64,000 bases of DNA from Cheilinus undulatus (GCF_018320785.1 NC_054869.1:33768289-33832288); one strand, 5' to 3'; numbered from the stretch's first letter, positions 1 through 12,550 are shown. Notes: generated by a model not told the origin, from the letters alone. Numbers and translations are program-made.

Positions 1-959
1 CCCCCTAGCAGCATGCAGGTGAATTGCAGAGCGATGTGTTCTCTCGACTCAGAACTTCGAATGGTCAACGACGGTGTCACATTGATGGCGTAGCGACGCA
101 GAAGCATAAATCAGGCTTAAATCAGTGTTCCTGGCTATCATTACACCAAAAAGACAAAAGATTACTCCAGGCAACTCAGAGAAAAGGTTATTGAAAAGTA
201 TAAGTCAACATCCCCTGGAGTTCAGTTAAATCCATCATGAAGAAATGGAAGGAATATGGCACATGTGTGAATCTGCCTAGATCAGGCCGTCCTCACAAAC
301 TGAGTGACCACGAATGAAGAAGACTAGTAAGAGAGGCCACCAAGACACCTATCACTACACAGAGGGAGTAATAAGCTTCAGCAGCTGAGATGGGAGAGAC
401 TCTTTATATAACAACTGTTGCCTGGGTCTTCACCAGTCAAAATATAGGAAAATCCCGGAGGACGATCTTATTCAGTCTGCAAGAGAACTATGGCTTGGGA
501 AAAGATGTAATTTTCAGAAAGACAATGACCCGAAGCATACAGCAAAAGCTACACAGAAATGATTCAAAGACAAAAATTTGCTCTGTTCACTCTTGATCCC
601 CATACAATTTGACAGAGCTTGAGCAGTTTTGCAAAGAATGGAGTAAAATTGCAGTGTCCAGATGTGCATGCTTGATTGAGACCTATCCACACAGACTCAG
701 TGCTGTGATTGCAACCAAAGGTGCATCTACTGAATATGGATTTGAAGGAAGTGAGTATTTATGCAGTCACTTATTTTACCTTTGATATTTTCATTTAATT
801 TGCATTACTTTGTAGAAATCTGTTTTACATTTGAAATCTAAGAGGTTTTTGGGATGTGTCATAAAAGCCAAAATTTGTATTGACCAACCATGACTGATTT
901 ATAAAATCAATAAAAGGGTAAAACATCCAATGGGGTGAACTCTTTTTAAAGGCATTGTA
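1..959 (+). mobile_element. Tc1-like DNA transposon, degenerate, left end cut by window edge
   Basis: Around 150-330, broken frames read like the N-terminal helix-turn-helix part of fish Tc1 transposases (motif KWKEYGT, then a GRP-like stretch). Around 520-720 they read like the C-terminal part (DNDPKHTAKAT, later an LTELEQFCK-like stretch). The middle, with most of the DDE catalytic core, is deleted, and several stops and frameshifts are present. The 3' region (740-959) is the usual Tc1 tail ending in a terminal repeat near GGCATTGTA. This copy cannot encode a working enzyme. Confidence 0.85.
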
Positions 960-1907
960 TTTTATTAAATACAGTACCAGCTTTTTAAAAATCTTTTCAA
1001 AAGTTGGCTATTGAGAATCTTCACAATTTTCTGCATGCATAGTGTCTCAAATTAGCATTGGACTATCAATATGGCTGAAGATGAATATTTCTTTAAATCA
1101 ATCTAATGCTCAGATAAGCTTACCAAAAGGAGAGGGGAAAAAATGATTTTTAACTTTAACATTAAACCTCCGATGTCACTAGATGCCAAAAATGGGTGCA
1201 GAGAGGTTTTCATAGGGGTGCCAATCTGGTCTCGAAAAAGACTGACATATGACAGCGTTAAGTGAACATACATCTGTATTTTACTCCCCTTTTTATTGAT
1301 AACAAGTACATTTCTGTAGTTGTTTTAGTTTCTAGACCTGTTCTTCTCATTGCTTTAGAAGAACAAAACTATTTTTCCCATTGCATCAGTGTCTAAAGGT
1401 AAAAAAAAATGGTGTCATTACAAAAAAAAAAAAAAAAAAAAGCTTTTGAAGTGTACTGCACTCAAATGACCTTGGCACTGCTTTCCTTTTGTATGTGCTG
1501 AGTTCTACCAAAAAACAGCTGCCTGTCTGCCATGTGAGGATGCTAAATGGAAAGCCAGATGACACTGACACATGATTATACCTGTAAGGAATTGACTCCT
1601 GCCCTACATCGGCAGTGTTCACACTAACAGGATTAGCCATAGAAGTATTTCTGCACTTGCAAAGCAATAAAGTATAAATAAATAAAATACTACAATTTTT
1701 GCTCACTTTATCATAAAATCCTCCATACTATGGTTCTATTTCTTGTCTATTTATATATATATTTTTTGTCTCAAATAATTTTGCAGAGATTGCTGTTTGT
1801 TGAAATACAGACACACATAGTTAGTCATAATAAAAGCTGAGTTGTTCGTTGGATTTTAAAAGTTAATTCATGTCATCCTCTCTCATTCTGCTCATTCTCT
1901 GTTCTAG
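960..1907. other. Gene-free stretch upstream of the first visible myorg exon
   Basis: AT-rich DNA with an A-run at about 1421-1441 and no recognisable exon. The missing N-terminal, membrane-anchor exon(s) of the glycosidase gene were looked for here and not found. This stretch is therefore read as intron, with the upstream exon(s) left of the window. Confidence 0.5.
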
Positions 1908-4900
1908 ATCTGACACTCTAGATCTGGACTCCTGTTCAAAGGAGGGAAATATTCTGAGCTGCACTCAATCAAATACTGGCAAACTCAACTTCTTTATCCA
2001 GACGGTTCGATTTAAGGACACGGTGATGTGTTACCGTGTTCGCTGGGAGGAGCTGCAACAGAAGCGCTTGGTGGAGCATACCATGGCTTATAATGACTCT
2101 CACTGGTATGGAGGGGCAGAGACAGCAACACAGTACTGGCCTATCAGGATCCAGGGAGAGGAGGAACCACAGCCTTTTATCACCAGCGATGTCTACTCAA
2201 ATCGGAAAGCTTTTGGAGGAATCTTGGAGCGCTACTGGTTGTCTTCTAATGCCACAGCCATCAAGATCAATGACACAGTTCCGTTTCATTTGGGCTGGTC
2301 CGAGAAGGACAGGACACTTAGGTTCCAGGCCAGATATGAGAATTCTCCTTTCAGACCACCAGAGGGTCAGCCAGCCTTTCCTGAACTCAGCTACAGAGTT
2401 TGTGTCGGGTCGGATGTTACCTCTATCCACAAATACATGGTGAGTATAGACACGCTGTTTTGTTTTGACAAAATCTAATTTCCAAGGTAACGTCATAGAA
2501 CAGTTGCATTATAGCAAATCTATGAACTCTAATCCATTGACTGATGTGGGTTAAAGCTGTAAACTAATTAAATGGTTCAATTAAGTGAGTGATTACATTT
2601 ACAATAGCAAATGACTGCATGCTGTGATCCAGTTACATATGAGACTCTGAACCACTTTTCCGAGCATAACAATATAAAGAAAGAGCCGATTTAGATCCAG
2701 CTTTACTTGAAACACTAGAGTCAATTTGCAGGTTCATATAGTAGTTTTAGCTGTTTTTTATATTTTTACTTATGCTAAGCCAGACTAACTAATGCCATGT
2801 GCCTCCCTTGACAGGCATGAGTTTTATGTTGTTCATCTCATCTACCTCTTGGCTAAATGTATCATCATAAGGAATAAAACTTTTGGCCTAAAAGTCTTTG
2901 ATAAAAACTAAAAAATTCTTGATGTTAACTCCCCTGCACTAAGTCTTGGTTTGTATGTTTTTGTTACATTCAGGTGCGCCGGTATTTCCCAAAGCCCATC
3001 AAGGCCCCATCTCAAGAAGTGTTCAGAAAACCTCTGTGGTCCACGTGGGCTCTCCACAAAACAGCTGTGACTCAGGAAAAGCTGCTGGGCTTTGCTTCTG
3101 ACATCACAAAACATGGCTTTGCATGTTCCCACCTGGAGTTGGACGATCGCTACACTGCAGACTATGGAGAGTTTGACTTTGACCCTCAGAAGTTCCCTAA
3201 TGCCAGCGGCATGTTTGAAAAGCTCAGAGAAGATGGCTTTCAAGTGTCGCTCTGGACACATCCTTTCGTCAACTATGACTCCATAAATTTTGGCGTTGCT
3301 GTGGAGAAAGGCTTGTTTGTGCGTGAACCGAGCGGTGAGCTGCCAGCTCTGGTTCGCTGGTGGAACGGCATAGGAGGAATCTTGGATTTTACCAATCCAG
3401 AAGCCCGTGAGTGGTATTCTTCACATCTTCATATGCTCAAAAGTCGCTACAATGTGGCGTCCTTCAAGTTTGATGCAGGAGAGACCAGCTACCTCCCTCG
3501 TCAGTTTAGCACCCTGGTACCACTGTCTGACCCCTCCACCTTCACCCGCCGCTACACAGAGATGGCAATACCGTTCAGTGAGCGTGCAGAGGTAAGGGTG
3601 GGCTACCAGAGTCAGGACATCTCCTGCTTCAGCAGAATCATTGATCGAGACTCTGTGTGGGGGTATGAGCTTGGCCTCAAGTCTATCATCCCCACTGTTC
3701 TGACAATCAGCATTCTTGGCTACCAGTTTGTCCTACCTGATATGATTGGAGGGAATGCATACCCAAACCGCACTGCAGGTACACACCCTGTAGAAGCAAG
3801 AGTGAGCTCTGTGATAGATAAATATATTGGCTTTTTTAAAATATAAAAGTCTGACATCTGTTTTGTATTTAAGGTGTCTTGGACGGCAAAAATGGCCTTC
3901 CAGACAGAGAGCTGTACATCAGATGGTTGGAGCTGTCTGCCTTCATGCCTGCCATGCAGTTTTCTATACCACCATGGGCTTATGATGAGGAGGTGAGCAG
4001 AATCCTATTTTCTCCCCTTAAATATTACCATTTGACTTCCCGAAGGACCTATTAACTCTGTCCTTTGACTTCTTCCAAAAATCTATAAGAAAAAGGCTCA
4101 GAGCTCTGAGATTACTGCTTCTCATTTGAGTGTTATACGCATATAAAGTCACCTTAATTCTCCTCAGTTATTTTTTCTCCCCATTAAGATCCATGCATTA
4201 CAAAATCACGTGTGTTTAGCCTGACAGTGACTTTGCTGAGATGTAAATAACTGTGGATACTTTGTAATTTGAGTTCACGTTTTTCCACTTCAGTGCACAC
4301 CTGCAAAAATGCAATGCACTACAGTCCCAATAATTAGCATGCAAAACTAACAAACACCCTACTTCATTTATGGCTGAAAGAGACTCCAAAGTTTGACACA
4401 TTTAGGGGTACAACACACTCAGTCTGGTCCTGCTGATTTTTTTCTCTTGATATATATGCAAAAGTGATAATCAGTAAAAGACGGTGTAATAAATTAATAT
4501 GTTCTTGAGGTAGGAAAGATATAGCAGGGGTTATTATAGTAATAGGATCAATTTTTGACAATGGACATGGTAATTTCAGTGTTCTTGGGAATATTTGTAT
4601 TAGTGCTATATGATTTTTTCAAACATTTTTTTGAAAATAGGCATTTTTGTAAATTTTTCAAGTACTACTTTATTCAAAAATAATTACATCTTTTTATGTG
4701 ATTATGTAATTGCTCAGCCTGACTTCCCAATTGTGACCGTGATTAGATTCATTGTGCAGCACTAATTTTAATGTAAGATTTAAAAATTAATAGTAAAGAA
4801 AAACATTGACCCCATCAGCTGTAGAAAACTATTAAAACGACTACTTAATGCTGGGTGTACACCAAGCAGTTGCAAGCTGACTCTGTACCAGTCATGCTGC

Positions 4901-6395
4901 AATGTCTGCTCACAGTGTGTGACTGGAATGTTCACAATGCACGACTATCGCACACGCTTTATGTGCTCATATTCTACAATCCAATGGTTAGTCAAGGCCA
5001 TAAGTAAAGTTGGAAAATTTCAGTGGAGTTCTTTGAAAAGTCTCACACACAGAGGCTGAAGTCATATTGTCTCATTTGTATTCTTCAAACAGCAAAAAAA
5101 AAAAGTTTGGCAATCTATCTCTCAAACAGACATGAATAGCATTGCCAGCAAACACAACTAGCAGCTAAATAATAAATATTTCACGTCAGCTGTAGGTCTT
5201 GCAGGTTGGCCTGGTTTCTGCTAAGGTTTTTCCTTTTATTGTAGAAAAGGCACATGAAAAAGAAATCAACATACTGCTGCTTTCTTGGTGATTTAAGATG
5301 CTGTTAAGCTGCCTTTATTTTCATGTTCTATGTAGGAGCAGTTGCCCAACCTCATTACAGGGTGTCCATGGGGTCTTAAAAGTATTAAAAGTTGATAAAA
5401 CAATTTAGCCAGGATAAAGGCTTTTGAAAAATGTAAAAGTCTTAAATGCACGACTGTAAAGTCTCAGTTTTTTCATTTTCTTTATAGTGAGCTAAAGAGG
5501 TTGTAGGCTTTAGATGCTTTAAAATCAGAATTAAAGGGTATTATAAGTATCCTGAAATGGGTATTTATACCTTGTATATTTTTTTCCATTAAAACCTAAA
5601 AATATGCAGTCTACTTTAAAGCTCTAAGTGCAATTAAAAACTTGTAAACATATTGTGGTATGGATACTGTTAGGCCCCCTTGGTAAAAAGAAGAACAACA
5701 TCTTCAATTTCGCGACCTTATGGTTTTTTTTTTTTTCTCAGTGTAATCTTAAAATTCTCCAAGAAAGCCAATAAGCATACTATAATAGGGAAAACTTCTG
5801 GCCTTTTTTTCCTTTGCTATCACTTATTTGTCTTGCTAACATAAACGCAAGTGTGCTGTTAATGTAACAGATTAGAAATTAAAGCAGTGATGGAATCTTA
5901 AAACAAATGAAAGGGGTCTTGAAAGTATTATATTAAATGTCACATTTTCTGTATAAACCCTGCATTACTATTGACATGGTTTTAGAAAGATTTTAAACAA
6001 GTTAAATCCTGATTTCAGTCTTTGAATTTTTGTGAATAAATCTGCAGGTGGTAGAGATTGCACAGAAGTTCACAGAGCTCCACGAGTCTCTGGTGGCCCC
6101 AAGGGTGTTGGAACTGGCAAGTGAGGTTCTTGACACAGGAGACCCAATCATAAGGCCTCTCTGGTGGATCGCCAATGAAGACGAGGCGGCCTACAAGATT
6201 GACTCCCAGTTCCTGATTGGGGATGACCTGATGGTGGCCCCGGTGTTAGAGCCAGGGAAGCAGGAGAGGGATATCTACCTGCCTGCAGGACGATGGAGAA
6301 GCTACAAGGGGGAACATTTTGATAAAGGCCCCATATACCTCACTGACTACCCTGTGGACCTGGATGAGATAGCTTATTTCATATGGGTTCACTGA
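1908..6395 (+). CDS. myorg: MYORG-like glycoside hydrolase family 31 protein, 5' partial, four exons
   Basis: Exons 1908-2439, 2974-3778, 3874-3992 and 6048-6395 (TGA stop) join in frame to about 601 residues. All junctions are GT-AG. The protein resembles vertebrate MYORG (KIAA1161), a type II membrane protein of the ER/secretory pathway with alpha-galactosidase activity. Human MYORG is about 714 residues, so roughly 110 N-terminal residues with the membrane anchor are missing. The beginning matches just after the human anchor region (LDLDSCS). The likely nucleophile is the Asp of FKFDAGE (codon 3472). The likely acid/base is the first Asp of DRDSVWG (codon 3643). They are 57 residues apart, the spacing of human Asp463 and Asp520. 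The C-terminus ([14 protein letters not shown]) is also typical. The first acceptor is probably at 1907; an alternative AG lies at 1920-1921. A close GH31 paralogue cannot be excluded. Confidence 0.93.
5358..5962. mobile_element. Non-autonomous hAT-like element in the last myorg intron
   Basis: The left end begins CAGGGTGTCCATGGGG and the right end finishes ATAAACCCTG, so the ends are inverted (CAGGGT at both). CATTA flanks both sides as a possible remnant of the target duplication. Inside are the phrases 'GTCTTAAAAGTATT' and 'GGTCTTGAAAGTATT', common in a fish hAT-derived miniature element. No coding capacity. Confidence 0.6.
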
Positions 6396-8385
6396 GATAA
6401 TTAAGAGATACATAAACACAACCATACTCCACATGAACATTCTTATGAGCACACATGCCAAGTAAGAGAGGGAAATGTTTGCTTTTTTTTAAAAGGGAAA
6501 TGACCACTAAGGGATCTGCTGCCCAAGCAGAATGTGATTTTAAAACATTAACCTCATGTCTCCTCTGACCTGCTGACCTTTATGTGAACTTGTGCCTGCT
6601 GATTTTAAACAGTCCGTCCAAAGAATTAGAAAGAAAACCTGTTTTCACTTCTGATTCTCTTGTTCCATCCTTAATCCTAAAAATCCTCATCCTCATGTGC
6701 CTTCCACAGCCAATAGTAAAACCGATCTGATTGTATCATCACCACAGTCTTCCACTGAGTCAGTAAGTTGTTTTTTCTTCCCACAGCTACTGTAAATTTA
6801 GTTTTAGGGTGAATGCTATTTTATCCTGCCTTGTGTTAATTTTAATGCAGGGGAGATAAAATAGCTGTGTGATAAGACAAATTATATGTCTCTTTATTGA
6901 TGCTTGATGGCGTTGGGCAATGAATCGGCAATAAATAATAACTCAGAGTGCTTGTCTAACCTTATCTAACTGCAGCAAGTGCTGCGTTAGGGAACTCCTT
7001 AAGTTCATTACTAACTATGTAGAACTTACAATGCATTAACTTGTTTGCACAGATAACTTGTCATTTTTCTTTGTTTGTTGTGTATTTATTAACTTCTTAG
7101 GGAATTTTCTAGTGAATGTGCCATTAATTCAACACTGGTTTTAAATAATGACTGCTTTTCATGGTCACAGCCTTTTAATTTGAACATTCCTTAACCTGTA
7201 GTGCCATTTTGTCATTCTTAGTGCCAAAATCTATCTACTGCTGTATGCTGTTACCCATCTGCACAATTTAAACTCACAGCTCAGGGTAGATTTTAAAGAA
7301 TACATTTGTCCTGCTGTATGTTAGTCAATAGAGTTCTCCAAGATTTGTGTATTTAAAAGTGCCATCCATTCTGCCTTGTGACTTTCTTTGCCTTATCAGC
7401 TGAACTAGCACACAGAGTAATAACTGTATATACACACAGTGATATGCCTGATGCTTTGCACCTTTACAATGAGAGTAATCAGTAATGTTTCAGTAATGTT
7501 TAGAAGTTAATGGGTACTTTTATTCTAAATATGAGATTCCTGTCAGCTATCTGGATTTGGTCATCTGCTCCTTCACAATGTTTGCTGGCATGAGTAAAGC
7601 ACATTACAAGTTAAATCGTTTGAATGCCTTGCCTGAGAATAATCCTACTATATAAGCTAGAATCAATCCTGTTTTTTGAAATGTATAATTTAGTATGCAC
7701 AAAGTTCTTATGGGATAACAGCATCTGTCAAATTGGACTACTGTTTTTTTGTTTGAAGAAAATGAAGTATTCTTGCTGTAAACTTGTGGTCTGTTTCTTT
7801 TTTTTTTTTTTTTTTTTATCATTAGTACTACCACTAGGTGGTGCCAGAGTCCTTTATGTTGAAATCTTCCTTTGGTGTTCCTGAGCTGTAAATAGGAACC
7901 TGCCAACTTGCTAAGGATGACTCTTTTGGTCCCACTGGCAGCAAAGTTATTCAAGTTGCCAGTTTCTTCTTATGTGGCCCTCACACATGCAAATTATTGA
8001 TTTTGTGAGATTAGCCTGCTTTTAAAATAACAAAATAGTGTCTAATTTATTGGTTTCTGCACTCTGGTATTCACCATATTTACTCAGTGACCATTTTCAT
8101 TGATGCCAGGACTCATGATGCTGTGATGCTCAATGTTAATTGTCCACTGTTGCAGCTAATATTACAGTTTGATAGTTGTATAAGACACAGCAGTGACCTG
8201 ATACTTAGCTAACTGCAATGTTAGCTAGCTAAATGTTTGGTTCACTGGCTGGCTGTGTGCTAACGTTAACTTGGTCAAAAACCTACATTAGCTGTTTTGA
8301 CTTAGCTGTTCACAATTTTATCATGTCCATGTTCTTTTAAGGTGCTGTTGAATGTAGAAATCTCACCCTTTGATATAAGGAATAT
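6396..8385. other. Gene-free spacer, myorg 3' side
   Basis: Holds the probable myorg 3' UTR and about 2 kb of AT-rich DNA. A poly-T run lies at about 7799-7818. I see no exon and no clear transposon ends. Confidence 0.5.
6930..6935 (+). terminator. Candidate polyadenylation signal of myorg
   Basis: AATAAA about 535 bases after the stop codon, followed by GT-rich sequence. It is a plausible 3' end, but other AATAAA hexamers are common in this AT-rich DNA. Confidence 0.3.
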
Positions 8386-9105
8386 GTGTAGCTACTGAGT
8401 TGAACAGTAAAAGATCTCCAACCAGGTTGTTCAGGTAAATTCACACCTCTATAATAAAGTTAAACACAGTAAAATGACTGTTAATTAAACTCATATAGAC
8501 TTAGTATAAACACTTTAAAGGTGTCTATCTTGATCCACACTACATATAGTTAAACTACACTTTTAAAGAGTTAGATAATTTGTAATCTGACTGAGCTTCA
8601 GTGAAATCTGTGGTAAGGTGGGTCTCCTCTGACAAGAGCGAAGCAAGGGAAGGGAATGCATACTGATGAAAAACTTTTTAGGAGCACCTGAAGTCACAGG
8701 TGGGAACTATTAACTCAGTAGATAACTTGACTCATTGTGTAAATCTGTCTTACATAAAAACTGCAACAATCCACCAGAAACATGACCAAAAGAACCCCAG
8801 ATGGGATCATCATACAACAGGCAACATCCAAACACAACGAAACACATCTAAATACTTCTCCTAAGTGCATGATAGGGAACTCAACCCACACATCCTCTCA
8901 GATTTGAAATCACTTTAACACTTAGGGAGTTAAAATCTAATTTGACATGTTGAACCCTGAGATATCGACACTCCAGGTTTGGTTTTTACTACAGCTGTTA
9001 TAGGATGTGGTGATGAATCATTCTATTGTTATGTGCTACTGTGTAGTCAACAGACGTGGAAAAAGTACAAGAGTATTGTCCTCAAGTAAAAGTTTGACTA
9101 GTGTA
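8386..9105 (+). repeat. Diverged copy of the hAT-like element at 17717-18656
   Basis: Shares long colinear stretches with the second copy, for example TCACACCTCTA near 8441 and 17955, CAACAATCCACCAGAAA near 8764 and 18284, and GTGCTACTGTGTAGTCAACAGA-type sequence near the right end. The outer terminal repeats are lost or too diverged to see. Confidence 0.7.
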
Positions 9106-10163
9106 AATAGTTGGACGTGAGGCAGTGAGTAATGAAAAATGTAATATGCATATGCACTACACTGTATTTTTACCATTATGTTAATTAAGTGGTTCCTACA
9201 GAATGTCTGTTTTAGTTGATGCAGGATAATACCCAGTAAATATAAAAAGAACTTCTAAACCATAAGACTTCTAATAATTTTATTTGTTTATCAAAAAATA
9301 TACTGGCAAAAAAATCTATAATACATATGTATGTATTGCAAATAATGCACCATATCACATTGCACTGGATTGAATAATTTGAAAAAAAGTTTTTTTGCAG
9401 TTTAATATATTGCAGAATAAACAATGAACTTAAATGTCTGGAATCTCTTGAGTCTAGTTAATATTGTTTTTTATTCCTCTGAATATTTTATTTGCAACTC
9501 TTTCTTCTCTCCTGTGAGGGCCTTCGATTAAAGATGGTATTTCTGTTAATGGTAGCTCCTAGGGGTCAATGGTCACACCTGTGTGATTTCATCATGCGCC
9601 ACTTTTGTGACATGACAGCATGAAAACAGCCACATTTTGCATTGCAATCACTTCCTGTGGAAAGCATGGTTTTAAGCTTTTAGTTTTTGTTTGATGTCAA
9701 TAGGCCAAGCAAAACAGGAAATATGATCATTTTAATTAGATATAAAAATGTATGACACATAGGGGACAGTGGACCTTTTTTACAGGGCTGGCACTGGTAT
9801 ATTTACATAGTTTCAGCATACTGTAATTTCTTTTTAAATATGACAATATATTGTTTTAAATAAAAAAATTTAAAAATCAATTTTTGTGGAATGTTGTGTT
9901 TTTTGGAGACCTTATCTAATACAGTAAATTAAACTTTAAAAAAGCTTTCATTTTATAAAGTTGAGGTAGTGTTGAAAAAGATTATACCAAACATGAGCAT
10001 GGTATACGTCTTCTAAGTGGTTTATTTTTTCGAAAGAAAATTAACAAAATGGCAAAATAGCCAGTGGAACTCCAAGGGTTAAGGTGAAATGTGGAGTTTC
10101 ATAAATCATTTAGGACAAAACAGGATTAAAATGTGTTTTTTATCTTGTAAGATTTTCAGAGCC
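9106..10163. other. Gene-free spacer downstream of the first Ly6 gene
   Basis: AT-rich sequence with no exon recognised. Its right part is the probable 3' UTR of the minus-strand Ly6 gene. No repeat family is identified with confidence. Confidence 0.4.
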
Positions 10164-12410
10164 TCAGAGAAAGAGAGTGAAGATGGCTGTTGTGATCAAC
10201 AGGATGAGGACGAGGGAACAAGTGGGTGTGACAGCAGAGCCAAAAGGAAAAATGGATCCGATGGGTAAGACGTCAGCACCAGGTAGGACGCCAGAACCAG
10301 AGGGTGTGCCGCTGTTACAGGAGTCACCCTCGCAGCATGTTAAGGGGGCTATACATCCATCTTTGAAGATGCAGCCCTTGGAGACAACACCTGCATGACA
10401 TAACAGTAAAGAGCTCAGATTACCTACTAAAAAAAAATGTTGGGTGTCCATACCTCACGCATGTAAATTTTCAAACCGCAAGATAAATGTATGTGGCAGA
10501 AATCTTGGAGTAAGAGTGTAAACTGATGAAAATGGTTCATTGGGAATCTCTCCGAGAGCTTCCCGAGACGAGATTTTGTTGGAGCAAACTGATGAGGTCA
10601 TCGCATTAGGATCTCCTGACTGGTTTGTCCGTGCTGCCAGCAAAGCAGAACAGACCGCCCCCACAATGCCTTTAAGCCATTTAGCCATTTGGTAACACAG
10701 TAATTAAACGCTTACCAAACAGATACGTCCTGCTCTATCCTTCGCTGCTGCTGGTTTTCTTCCCCCTCTCTCTCCAAACTATCAGGATCAGACTCCGGGT
10801 CTAACACGTACGGACGTATATCAAAATTCGCCATATTTTACTCAGTTGGACAGGTTCATTCAAAGTTTACAAGTACTAGCATAGCAAGATAGCCACATTG
10901 GAGGGGTCAGGCACAAAACCCTGAATCCTGCTGCCGGCCAGCCTCCGGAAAATCGGCCAATCAGAGGAAAGCAGGTCCAGGGGGTGTTAAAGACACAGCA
11001 GCGAAAATAAGGCGTTTCAGATGGAGGTTAAAATAAGGGTTTTTTGAGCTGTAAACCATGTGAAGCTACTACGTGGGTATCAGAGAGATGTGTAAAGCCT
11101 TGAAAAAAGGCATAATACCCCCTCTTTAATGTTACGATACGGTGAGAACCAAAAAGGCCAGAAAATGCATTGGTTGAATAAGATAAATGCATCAAAAAGG
11201 ATTCAAAGGCTACTGAGGTGTTGAATTGCAACAGACAAAACCCTGGAAGAAATATTAAATATTTTTACAAAACAGATATAAAATTATTTGCCATGTAAGA
11301 CATAAATCAAGTTAATAAAGACAAAGATATTTTGTATATAATTTTATTTTAGGTTTGTAATCTCTAAAAACAGTTTTTATTGCTTTTTTCTAAAGCCCAG
11401 CTTTCATTAGTAACCAAATGTTTTTGAGATATACAGTGCTTAACAAATTAATTAGACCACCTGTCATTTGTCTCAAAGACCATCCAGCATCATGAAGTGC
11501 TTTAATGTGGACTCTTTCATTTTCAGTGAGCTCTCCACGTTTTATCATTTTGAACAGGAATGAGGAATTTCAAACTGAATTCACCCAAATTTGAGCCGGC
11601 TCACTGGGCTTCTCTGAGAAGTCAGAAATGAATCAAGCATAACATTCAACCACTAAAACTCATTTTTCTGTTCAGGAATGCAAGTAAATAACTACAATTT
11701 GACATATTAATCAAGAAATATTAATGTGCGTTACAATTTTTTCAGTTTTTTTTTGTAAATCAGTAAATTTGAAAATTAATGGATAACAAAAATAATTATA
11801 TTTTAGCATTAAAGATATCACTTGGGTTAAAGAGCTTCTACATATTGGTGTATTAACCATTGCAGAAACATAAAAAATGATTTTGGTAATTACCAATGCT
11901 CTTAATTTAGGGCAGCTGTGGTATAAACCTTACTTGGGTTAGGGTGGTCTAATAAATTTGTTACGCACTGTATATTTTTTTTGTTAGTTTTGATAATCTT
12001 GGTTCCTCTGACTGTCATAACCATCAGAGGCTTGGAGCAGTAATACAGTTTACATGATCCTAAACATGTCTTGTTGTTAAACCTAAAGAAGTGGAAAAAA
12101 AAACACTCACCTAACACATTGTTGGTGAAACAGCGGTCAGTTCCAGGAGGGCAGTCCAAGGCAGGGCAGACTGGATTTCCTGGTTGGCAGATGTGGCACT
12201 TCAGTCCATATGCTACACAGAAACACAGAAAGCCATCACACACGGTGAACAATAATTATTCACAGAATTATTCACTGAAAGGAAAAAAAATCAGTTTTTC
12301 ACCTTTTGCACACATAAAGATTTTACCTTAAAGCAAAAGTCCATAAAACAGTTGTTTTTCTTACCTATGGACAGAGTCAAAAATAGGACCAAAGCTCCAT
12401 AAAGCTGCAT
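10164..12410 (-). CDS. Ly6/CD59-like three-finger GPI-anchored protein 1
   Basis: Minus-strand exons are 12410-12365 (signal peptide), 12212-12111 and 10390-10164 (stop), with GT-AG splice sites and phase-1 introns, giving 124 residues. The protein has a signal peptide beginning MQLYGALVLF. The mature part carries ten cysteines in Ly6/uPAR order, ending in CCEGDSCN. A Gly/Pro/Val-rich stalk and a hydrophobic tail (LILLITTAIFTLFL) follow, as expected for GPI attachment, so an extracellular surface location is inferred. Ligand and function are unknown; the family includes complement inhibitors, receptor modulators and cell-surface markers. The stalk is about 22 residues longer than in the neighbouring paralogue at 19047-20655. 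Intron 2 holds two transposable elements. No orthologue is assigned, because fish Ly6 genes are numerous and fast-evolving. Confidence 0.9.
10440..11132. repeat. Probable TTAA-type miniature element in intron 2 of Ly6 gene 1
   Basis: The right end, read on the minus strand, begins TTAAAGAGGGGGTATTATGC, a form typical of fish miniature elements that target TTAA. The left boundary is not clear. The GC-richer interior resembles other interspersed fish sequences rather than an exon. Confidence 0.4.
11432..11972. mobile_element. Tc1/mariner-type MITE with near-perfect terminal inverted repeats
   Basis: The left end is TA-CAGTGCTTAACAAAT. The right end read backwards is TA-CAGTGCGTAACAAAT. The match continues to about 30 bp, through TTAGACCACC on both sides. 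A TA dinucleotide flanks each end. The 0.54-kb interior has no transposase, so the element is non-autonomous. It sits in intron 2 of Ly6 gene 1. Confidence 0.88.
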
Positions 12411-12479
12411 GATAAAGACAGAAACTGACTTGTCATTAACAGTTGTAGAGGAAAACTGGACGACTGCTCCACAGGATTC

Positions 12480-12487
12480 CTTTTATA
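12480..12487 (-). promoter_or_regulatory. TATA box of Ly6 gene 1
   Basis: TATAAAAG on the minus strand, 70-77 bases upstream of the ATG. It would give a short 5' UTR of about 40 bases. The paralogue at 20655 has no equally clear TATA box. Confidence 0.6.
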
Positions 12488-12532
12488 CCTCAGCTTCTCA
12501 GTCTTCCTAAAAAAAAAACGTGACAGCTCCCC

Positions 12533-12550
12533 TTCCTCACAAAGCCTCCT
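12533..12550 (-). promoter_or_regulatory. Conserved upstream block shared by both Ly6 genes
   Basis: The plus-strand sequence TTCCTCACAAAGCCTCCT (AGGAGGCTTTGTGAGGAA in gene orientation) is identical at 20771-20788 upstream of the second gene. Here it begins 123 bases upstream of the ATG. A shared control element, or conserved upstream sequence kept since duplication, is inferred. Confidence 0.55.

Noticed and set aside
1386..1706. 106-codon minus-strand frame
   Set aside because: Runs through an A/T homopolymer, has no family resemblance, and lies in intron-like sequence.
2036..2443. 135-codon open frame overlapping the first myorg exon
   Set aside because: It is a +1 shadow of the exon. 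The frame at 1908-2439 carries the MYORG-like protein.
7604..7954. Overlapping frames on both strands around a poly-T run
   Set aside because: Chance frames created by the homopolymer. No domain, signal or splice context.
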